Positions 56,282 through 64,000 of a stretch of 64,000 bases of DNA are shown in pieces; positions within the stretch are counted from its first letter, which is position 1; each line of letters starts with the position of its first letter. The translations under genes and the position numbers were made by a program. The notes beneath the pieces were generated by a model that saw only the letters and a program-made list of their open reading frames with translations, was not told the DNA's origin and ran no database searches. Source of the DNA: Tridacna crocea (Eukaryota; Mollusca; Bivalvia; Cardiida; Cardiidae); NCBI GenBank assembly GCA_943736015.1, contig OX031065.1:36904427-36968426 (forward strand), read 5' to 3'.

Positions 56282-56545
56282 GAGAAATCTTTTGTTTTTA
56301 CGACCCTTGTAAAGATAGAAAAAACTTTCGAAAACATTATAGGTAAAAGAGAAATGTTGCTGACCAGCATTTTCTCCTTTTTCTACAATGATTTTTACCC
56401 ATCAAAAACAAGTCCAAACATGCAAGTTAAATTTATTTGTTGTCTCTAATTGCTTTCAATTCGATTGAGTCAATGAATTTGATGTTTGGTAACAATTTAA
56501 CCCTTTTCCAGACGGCAAATTTTGGACCAGACCAAATTCAAAGCA
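56282..56545. mobile_element. Two abutting family A fragments
   Basis: A plus-oriented worn copy ends at TTAA 56497-56500, from which a minus-oriented left end (CCCTTTTCCAGACGGC) begins and soon stops. Confidence 0.55.
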
Positions 56546-56618
56546 AAATTCAAATTCGGATACTGCTCCCTGTGATCTTAACCAGAACTTGTGCCCAATG
56601 TGTGGGATTTATATTTGA

Positions 56619-56862
56619 CCCTTTACCAATCAATCCATAATTTTTACGACCCCGAAGACAGCAGACTTTTAAAAACATTGTAAGAAAGTAACCAGCTACC
56701 TAGTAGAAAGTAACCTAGTAACCAGCATATTCTCCTGTTAACACAGTGTTTTACTCTGCTGGAAAAAAAATTCAATTTTTGAAATATATAACTTTATTTT
56801 GTCGCATGCAAGCTATTTCAGTTTGGACCTGTTTAATATTTTGTCGTATGGTAAAGGGTTAA
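56619..56862 (+). mobile_element. Family A MITE, decayed hairpin
   Basis: Ends CCCTTTACCAATCAATCC and ATGGTAAAGGG-TTAA. The hairpin region holds a small GTAACC duplication. Confidence 0.65.
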
Positions 56863-57860
56863 AAGTAGAAAATATTGTGGACAAAGGATAAATTTATACA
56901 AACGTGGTTACCCAGAATATAAAATAATGTTGATGCTTGTCTTAACGATCTCGGAACATATTATTTTCTCAAATTTCACGCTCGTTAACAGCATTTCAAA
57001 CTATTCTTATTCTCACGAAAATCGCGATTTATTGTGTAACCCTTCACCCATGAGAGAACAAATTTTGTACCTGTCAATGTTTACAGAATTCTTTACAAGG
57101 TACAAATATAGAATCCATCAACAAATAGTTAGAACTAACATCTCACGATTATCAATCGTAAAAGTCAAGAAATCGGTTATTTGACATGAAACTAAAGTGT
57201 AGGAGAAATGTCTTTAAAAGTGTCGGGAAACTGTGTAGTCGTGGAACTGTCTTGAAACCGTCTTTTTTATTATTATTATTATTAATGCCACCCGTAAATC
57301 TACTGAAAATACTTCAAGTGAAACAAAGCTTATGCCGTACACTTAATTTTATCATGTATCGAATAATATTTCTGTAAGCGACGTTCGACCCGTAGCCTCA
57401 TACATAGGCGTGATACTCATCACGCTGTTCAAAAGTCCAGCTTAACATCGTTACTTTCGTCATTGGTGGGCGAATTTTTACTTTTATCCTCATCATCAGA
57501 AACTATTAAGTTTCATTAAAAACTTGGTGGTACATGTACGGCCTTACCGGCCTAGAATCGTTTATTCCTTCGTCTTAAATATCGCTCATTTCACTATCTG
57601 AAACAAGGCCCATATTGAAACAAACGCTCCTATGACGTCACAGATCAAGGTGCGCTACAATAAGTAAGGGAGGTAAGCGATGCAAGAAAAACTAATAAGC
57701 AAAAATATAAATTGAAAAAAAGTACTTTTAATAATTTTTTTTTTCAAATTACAATATTACCAGGTTGCCATTTGATAGATGTAGATTTCAAAATTAATCA
57801 TATCAGAAACTTGTTGATTTGCCCTTTAAACTTATGAGTGCAACTCAAGGGATAGTATTA
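56863..57860. other. No gene seen
   Basis: A few frames of 60-85 codons without domains. A TGACGTCA-like site lies near 57632. Confidence 0.45.
57262..57284. repeat. (TAT)n microsatellite
   Basis: Short TTATTATTATTATTATTA run. Confidence 0.7.
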
Positions 57861-57861
57861 T

Positions 57862-58072
57862 CTCATTATTTTAAGCTTGTCCAAATCGAAAGCATTTGCA
57901 GACGACAAAAAATGAAAGTGACTTAAAATTTGAAATTTGTTTTGTGAAGGATAGAAAACATTGTGGGAAAAGGAGAAATTGCTTGTTACCAGCATTTTCT
58001 CCTTTTCCCACAGTGTTTTCAAAAGGCTTCTTTCTCAGGTTCGTCGAAAGTAGGGATTGTGTGGCAATGGGT
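57862..58072 (-). mobile_element. Family A MITE
   Basis: Hairpin with one mismatched step (GAAATTGCTTG against CCAGCATTTTC), one of few copies whose arms differ. Confidence 0.7.
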
Positions 58073-58446
58073 TATACAAAATAAAATACTCTGACTGAAA
58101 ACCTTACATTTACCTACCGGAAATAGTACGATACTGAGAATGTTGCACTGCAACTAATCAAGGGATTCTTTATCAAGAATAGCAAGAGTTATCTCCCTTA
58201 GACAAGCAATATTTCTTAAAACCGTTTCCAAAAAAGAAAAAGAAAAAATAAGATTTTACCAAATTGAAAACTTTTGCGGATGATGAAATAGATTTGAACC
58301 CAAACTAAAATTTGTCATTGTGCAGGTAGAAAACATTGGGGAAGGTGGGGGTTGGAGGGGAGAACGGGGGAGGGGGGGAGGGGAAATAGCTGATTACCAG
58401 CATTTCGTCTGCAGAAGCTTCCCATTTGGACCAATATAAAATGATA

Positions 58447-58897
58447 TTAACCCTTTCCGAAACAACAAAATTTTGGACGAAACCAAATTGAAAATGTCAG
58501 CAGAACAGAAAATAAATGTACAAATCAGGATTATTTCTATTTTTGATAGGGTAGAAAACATGCAAACATGGTGAGAAAAGGAGAAATTGCTGGTTACCAG
58601 CATTTTCTCCTTTTTCCACCATGTTTTCAAAAGGACTCCTCTCTTGGATCGTAAAATCCAGGGATTGTTTGGAAAAGGCTTAAGGAAGATAGGTTTCCAA
58701 AACATTGTAGGAAAAGGACAAAAATGCCGTTAACCAGCATTTTTTTTTTTACTTTTCCAACTATGTTTTCAACCCTTCCAACGGTTTTTTTTTTTTTTCA
58801 GTTTTTCAGCCATTTTTTATCTGTTGTCTGGGAATGCTTTCAATACGAACCGGTGTAAAGTTTGTTTGTTTGTTTTTTTCGTTTGGAAAAAGAGTTA
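58447..58897. mobile_element. Family A MITE plus abutting right-half copy
   Basis: A full minus copy (58447-58683) shares TTAA 58680-58683 with a plus-oriented partial that ends GGAAAAAGAG-TTAA at 58897. Confidence 0.72.
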
Positions 58898-59381
58898 AAG
58901 CCCCAGATTAATACTGGTAAGACCCAGAAAACAGAAACCCAGTGAAATCGCCATCATATACATGTAACTGAAATAAGGTGAAAAGTGGCGAAAAAACAGC
59001 ATTCAATGAATTTGTCTTTTCACCACATTCGATCTCGAGCTTTGGTATGGAAATGATCTCACAATTGACACGGAAAGCATATTTATACTCTTTTTATTAT
59101 TAAACATCCATATTAAGACACTTTGAAATCAAATTATACATTCTGAAATTACATAATTATTTACCATATTATTTGACATCTGTGATAGCGAAATGAATAA
59201 AATTTATACAACGCACTAAATCTTACAAGTGTAATAAGTAACATAGTCTTTCGTTGACTGTGGGTGTATCACATTTTATTTTGTGATTCTGGTTGCTGAT
59301 TTTCAAGTATATATAGATCTACACTATATTTTATAACGATTCGACATCTTTCAAGATTTTAGAGTAGATTTCCACTGCTAC

Positions 59382-59613
59382 TTAACCCTTTCCCAGATAA
59401 GCCCTGATTTTTACGGGCCTGAGGTTGAAGACTTTTGAAAACACTGTAGAAAAAGAAGAAAATGCTCGTACCGAGCATTTTCTCCTTTTTCCACAGTGTT
59501 TTCTTACCTTACAGATAAAAATATCACCTTTTTAGCCACTGAAAAAAAATTCTTATTTGCGAATTCTTTCAATTTCAGCAGACCAAAGATTACCTCATCT
59601 GGTAAAGAGTTAA
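59382..59613 (+). mobile_element. Family A MITE, intermediate stem
   Basis: Stem centre GAAAATGCTCGTACCGAGC combines the ATGC of most copies with the CTCG loop of the other subfamily; outer stem CACTGT/ACAGTG. Confidence 0.8.
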
Positions 59614-59639
59614 GAATTGGATCAATATAAGCATTAGGT

Positions 59640-59712
59640 ACTGGATGTTGTAGATCCAAGATCAGAGTACACCTTCAACGCAGTCTGATCTTGATCTACG
59701 TCATCCGCAAAA
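59640..59712. repeat. Family C palindrome
   Basis: TAGATCCAAGATCAGAGTAC and GTCTGATCTTGATCTACG, immediately before the family A element at 59718. Confidence 0.55.
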
Positions 59713-59717
59713 GCGAC

Positions 59718-59948
59718 TTAACCCATTACCAAAACAATCCATACTTTTGACGACCCTGAGAAAGAAGCCTTTAGAAAACATTGTAGGAAAAGGAGAAAAT
59801 ACTGGTGACCAGTATTTTCTCCTTTTCCCACAATGTTTTCTTCCATTTACAAAACAAATTTTCAACTTTTCAATCACTTTTATTTTGTCGTCTGCAAATG
59901 CTTTCGATCTGGACAAGCCAAAACTTTTGTCGTTTGGTAACGAGTTAA
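59718..59948 (+). mobile_element. Family A MITE with paired stem change
   Basis: Stem centre AAAATACTGGTGACCAGTATTT: ATAC on the left is matched by GTAT on the right, where the consensus has ATGC/GCAT. Confidence 0.8.
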
Positions 59949-60043
59949 GTCGTCATTGATAGTGATAGAGTTTTGCACCTACATTGTACGCACTGACATT
60001 TGGCCAAGCTTTAATACTTCTTTTCCCAAGACATGGCTGGCTG

Positions 60044-60140
60044 TTCAGGCCACCGGATAGTGAGTCTGTGTGGCTTAGGGGCATAGTGGTGATATTCCAA
60101 ACATTGAGATCTCGGTTCGATCCTCACTTGAAGCCACGGT
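60044..60140 (+). mobile_element. tRNA-like SINE head fragment
   Basis: TGGCTTAGGGGCATAGTGG (box A-like) and CGGTTCGATCC (box B). No acceptor-stem pairing was found, so it is not a working tRNA gene. Confidence 0.45.
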
Positions 60141-60151
60141 GGCGTTTTCTT

Positions 60152-60379
60152 TTAACCCTTTCCCAAACAAGCCCTGGATTTTACGTGTCTGCAGTAAAAG
60201 TCTATTGAAAACACAGTGGGAAAAGGAGAAATTGCTCGTAACGAGCAATTTCTCCTTTTCCCACAGTGTTTTCTACCCTCTTTGAGAACGCTTTGACATT
60301 TTCTCCAAATCCAAAATTGTCGTCTGCAAACTCTTTTGGTTTGGAAGAGTCCAAAATTTGTCGTTTGGGAACGGGTTTA
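60152..60379 (+). mobile_element. Family A MITE, CTCG-loop subfamily
   Basis: TTAACCCTTTCCCAAACAAG start; matches 44768-44993 including the TTTACGTGTCTGCAGTA segment. Confidence 0.82.
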
Positions 60380-60556
60380 GTGGCAAATTCAGAAGCAAAT
60401 AAAGAAAGCATTTCAGATCCCCAGCCGTGTAATGGTGCAACTCAGGACAGTATGTACTGCTACAAGAGCAAGAGAACTGTTGCCGTTATAAGACTGAATT
60501 AATGTTAAAAGCTGTGTAAAATGCATCTTATCATTAATCAATCAATCATCTGGTCA

Positions 60557-60582
60557 ATCGATCGATCGATCGATTGATCGAC
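60557..60582. repeat. (ATCG)n microsatellite
   Basis: Self-complementary ATCGATCGATCGATCG tract. Confidence 0.75.
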
Positions 60583-60868
60583 CTGCCGACAAATTCATCC
60601 ACTAACCAAATGGTAAAACCAATCTGAAAATGGGTTAGTTTCAAAGGAGTATCAGAATAATACTTGGATTGTTCTTATGAATTGCTGAAAATATGCATAA
60701 TGGTTGTATCAAAATATGGCAAAGACGATCTATCCAAGCCAATATACAATCCAATCTTAAGCTAAATGACAAACGTAGTCAACGTACAAAACAAAACATA
60801 CACATGTAATATCAAAACAACAGACACAAAACAGAGTTGAATCATGCATTGCATACTATCAAAGATAT

Positions 60869-61122
60869 GCGACCCGTCATGCAAAAAGGACCATCTGGGA
60901 ATTCATGCATCAATTAGATGAAAACAGATCAACGATAGTGCAGGTCACTTTGAGTTGATAGGTCAAAAATAACTGCATAACAAAGTAGAATGACCACTTT
61001 TCATACATAAAGATATCAAAAAGGCGAAAATTGTCAACCCTGGTCAGACTGTGCAATCCGCACTGTCATCTAATTGATGTACAAAATTCCGAGATGGCCC
61101 CTTGTTGCGTGATGGGTCACAT
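60869..61122. mobile_element. Family D2 element
   Basis: Ends ATGCGACCCGTCATGCAAAA and TTGCGTGATGGGTCACAT; internal palindrome worn. Matches 2113-2386 (AGATGAAAACAGATCAAC in both). Confidence 0.7.
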
Positions 61123-61344
61123 ATGTGTAATAGTGCAAAAAGACACAAAACATGGGTTTACTTTACCTGGTTCAACCAGAGTAACATACGTGTAATATTG
61201 CAAAAGAGAAGCAAAACAGAACACTGTTTGGTAAATTGCATTGCATAGAATCATAAATACGATAAAAGTGTAGCATGTTTGGTAATAGAGACGCAAAACA
61301 TCGATGTACTTTACCTATAGTGTCAAGGACATTACTATATCATC

Positions 61345-61425
61345 GGTTTACTTAAAAAAAAAAACTCGTAACTACAGCTTTCAAGCTGTAGTTACGATGC
61401 TTTTGAAGTAAACCGACGATTTATG
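61345..61425. repeat. Family L palindrome
   Basis: Same arms as 41822-41905 (TCGTAACTACAGCTT / AAGCTGTAGTTACGA). Confidence 0.72.
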
Positions 61426-61429
61426 TAAT

Positions 61430-62514
61430 ACGGCAAACCAGATGGAAAACAAACCACTGCTTGGCCTTGGATTACAAAGTACTACAGGTAGTAATTAAAC
61501 TCCGTATGCATGACATTGAAATCGCAAAACTGACATATAAACCGTAACTTGCATACCACAGAATATGTCGATGTAAAAATATAAACAAGGGCTTTATCTG
61601 TAATTTCAGGTAAATGAAGAAGTATTTAGTCAGAGTTCTTAACAATTAAGGCACGATGCAGCTGCAAGGTCGGCTGCATGCCCAAGCGAAGTTATACTTT
61701 GTAATGTCTACTAAGGCTAAATATTTCGCCTATAACAGTGTAAGGCTTATTTCTCCACTAAATAACGAAATTTTCGGCTGGTCCACATTGAAAGCATCTT
61801 CAGATAACAAGTTAAATGTAACTTAAGTGATGGAATATAGATCAGCAGGGTGCCAGATAGAAGGAGTGATATTAACTTCAAAATTGGAGAAAAAAAAATT
61901 AATATTTCCACTACACCCTATGTTGTCGTATCATTATCCATCATTTGTTTTTCTTCTATGTCATTCAGAAAACAATTAAATACCAACTATAGTAAGCCTA
62001 TACGAGAAACAACACACAGTTTAAGCACAGCTTGTCTACAATTATAGCTATCACAACAAATGAAAACTCATTTTTTTTTATATAAAAATACATGTATTTG
62101 ACAAAATGATTAAACACACACTACTTGTTTTTCGATGTTGAAAATATTTTGGCAGTGTTTCCATCCCTGGACTATGATGAAGAAAAAAAAGGCACTTTTT
62201 CATGCTTGTATTCGATTATAACCGAAAGCCATAATGTATAAAATTATGTCAGTGCATATACAGTTTTAAAGTAATGTCGCAATCATGTGTATGTATATAT
62301 TATTAGAATATCTAAGCGAAGATGATTTTCAATGAGAAAGATAAATGCTCTGGTGGAAAATAATTTTAATCTAGTGATGAACTGCTCCTAAGATAATTCA
62401 GAATAGCCACTGGTCTTATTTTCTCCAAGATCACCAAGGCTAATTCTCTATTCTAATAATGCTTATACTCATATTTCGAACACGCGCTGAAGTTTTGAAT
62501 GAATATTGGATAAT
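61430..62514. other. No gene seen
   Basis: Contains a family A trace (61752-61850) and a family E-like trace (ACACCCTATGTTGT near 61913); otherwise AT-rich. 62744-63287 is likewise empty. Confidence 0.45.
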
Positions 62515-62743
62515 TTAACCCTTTCCCAAACGACAAACCTTTGGACTAGACTAAATGGAAAGCATTTGCAGACGACAATTCAACTCTTGCTGAAAAGATG
62601 AATTCTGTCTATGATAGGGTAGAAAACATTGTGGGAAAAGGAGAAAATGCTGGTTACCAGCATTTTCTCCTTTTCCCACAATGTTTTCAAAAGGCTTCTA
62701 TTCCAGACCCGTAAAAACCAGGGATTGTTTGGGAAAGGGTTAA
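62515..62743 (-). mobile_element. Family A MITE, best preserved
   Basis: TTAACCCTTTCCCAAACGAC start and TTTGGGAAAGGG-TTAA end; nearly identical to the inner copy at 27507-27735, so both are young. Confidence 0.87.
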
Positions 62744-63287
62744 GAGCATTACACTCCTTCTTTGGTCTTCATCGGCTTCGAAGTATGGAGACTATCTCAT
62801 CGTCTTGACTGCTTATGAGCAGCCCACATTTCTAGAAGTGTCCACTAGGGCACGTTTGTTCATGTATCATTTCTATCTGTGGCACAATCATTTCATGTGA
62901 AGTATGACTGTTCATAAGTCTCAACAACACATTTTTAAGAAAACTCAATGCCTGATAAATCACTGGATAAGCATTCACATTTATTGTTTCTGTTGGTTAT
63001 TGTGAACCACCAGGAATATTGCCTCGAAGCACAACAAAGTCGCTTTCAGCAAACCGTGCCATGTAAACAGTATCCAAAACTATTTACATTCCATCCGGGG
63101 ATTCTCTACGTAGTCTAACACCTCTTTCCTTACACTTGCCTATTCCTGTTACCCACTACACATACATGTATATACATACAAGTTGAAACACATAAAAAAA
63201 TGGCACCATTCTCAATAAAGTTAAATTTCCCTGCGACTACAAGTTCTATTTGTACGAATGAGATGATTATTGATCCCAAAATCGTTC

Positions 63288-63516
63288 TTAACACTTTACC
63301 CCATAAGGCATTTCTACGGTATCTCTAATTGACCCTAAATAACAGCAAGGATGAAGCCATTTCATATGTGTATATGACACCTTATGATAGCATAGAAAAC
63401 ATTGTGACAAAAGGTGAAATTGCTCGTCACGAGCAATTTCACCTTTTGCCACAATGTTTTCCAAAGGCTTCTACAAGCAATGCGTAGAAATGAGTATCTA
63501 TGGAATAAAGGGTTAA
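63288..63516 (+). mobile_element. Family B MITE
   Basis: TTAACACTTTACCCCATAAG start, GGAATAAAGGG-TTAA end; lies in the likely 3' flank of the minus-strand exon at 63766. Confidence 0.82.
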
Positions 63517-63765
63517 GGTCCATGCCTTTGTCTGAAAAGGTCCTTGCTTTTCCCTGAAAAGTCCAAAGGCGTACACTTTTGTCAGGTACTATAGTGAGAA
63601 AGATTTATACTGGGACGGCAGCTGAATTCGTAAGAGACGATATCACTAAAAGAACACTTATCATAATCATTCCTGACCAGAAAAATTGTTTAGTTCAAAA
63701 CAAGCACCACCATTTTGAACATCAAAACACATTTGCATAGAAAACCACTAAAAACCTGCATTGTT

Positions 63766-64000
63766 TCATGTTGTCTCGATTTCTCTTGTGAGATCGGGCG
63801 CCACTTCAGCATCCTGGTTTTTAAATGTCAAAGACTTTCCACTTCCCACACTTCCACCACCGCCCATCCTATTTGCATCCATATTCCACCCATATTTGGT
63901 ATCAGGTGACTTTATGCGGAATTTTGTGGCTGGATATACTGGAGTGGTTGGGTCGTATTTAAACTCCATGGTCATTCCAGAGTTTACAGGGTCGACCAAG
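63766..64000 (-). CDS. C-terminal exon of an unrecognised protein (runs off the window)
   Basis: The minus-strand frame is open from the window edge to TGA at 63768-63766 (78 codons visible). It contains FKYDPTTPVYPATKFRIKSP, YGWNMDANRMGGGGSVGSGK and ends DLTREIETT. Residue use is balanced, with no repeats or stops and codon-like third positions, unlike the AT-rich noise frames nearby. I see no signal peptide, membrane segment or known motif and do not recognise the family. The 3' UTR would run towards the family-B element at 63288-63516. Confidence 0.5.
   Translation of the reverse strand, partial: LVDPVNSGMTMEFKYDPTTPVYPATKFRIKSPDTKYGWNMDANRMGGGGSVGSGKSLTFKNQDAEVAPDLTREIETT

Noticed and set aside
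7119-62743. Regularly recurring hairpins that could suggest a CRISPR array, integron attC sites or terminators
   Set aside because: The copies are whole elements with TTAA borders at irregular distances and in both orientations, in a genome with spliced genes. The spacers are ordinary genomic DNA.

Overview
The window is eukaryotic and looks like a bivalve mollusc. It is AT-rich, its genes are small exons split by long introns, and it is saturated with short non-autonomous transposons, tRNA-derived SINEs and broken LINEs. The species is inferred from gene and repeat style and is not proven by the sequence. The short open frames scattered through the repeats are not genes.

Two members of the docking-protein (Dok) adaptor family lie head to tail on the + strand. 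The first (exons 4490-4772, 5700-5964, 8490-8646; its first coding exon is not visible) codes for a PH domain and a PTB domain and then stops, without a signalling tail; its PTB also lacks the basic pair that reads phosphotyrosine. The second (exons 39889-39966, 46624-46924, 48197-48407, 49491-51825) predicts 974 residues: PH, PTB and a long tail with YxxP, YxxM, YxN and PxxPxR docking motifs. Intron phases (0, 1, 2) match exactly, so they are duplicates. A THAP-domain exon with one zinc ligand replaced (54761-55119, +) and the end of an unrecognised minus-strand protein (63766-64000) complete the coding content.

Layout: 1-8650, tailless Dok paralogue with hairpin elements in its introns; 8650-39850, repeat-rich interval holding two broken LINEs (14848-16348, 18976-19483), SINEs and dense chains of TTAA elements; 39857-51825, Dok gene with MITEs in every intron; 52454-54120, truncated MITE plus a dimeric tandem array of about 140 bp; 54654-55119, THAP exon; 55237-63516, more TTAA MITEs; 63766-64000, partial minus-strand exon.

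Repeat families (names used below): A, TTAA-CCCTTT..AAAGGG-TTAA elements of about 228 bp with a central hairpin (about 50 full or partial copies); B and C, other TTAA/CCCTT hairpin families; D, GC-rich hairpin elements; E, I, J, K, L, M, R, other palindromic families; F, elements of 400-550 bp with TIR CATCTTCGC and 8-9 bp target duplications, carrying a decayed ZAD-like zinc-binding coding segment; G, P, Q, unclassified. The most notable structures are the tailless Dok paralogue, the family-F captured coding segment, chains of MITEs sharing one TTAA, and hairpin arms that change together between copies.
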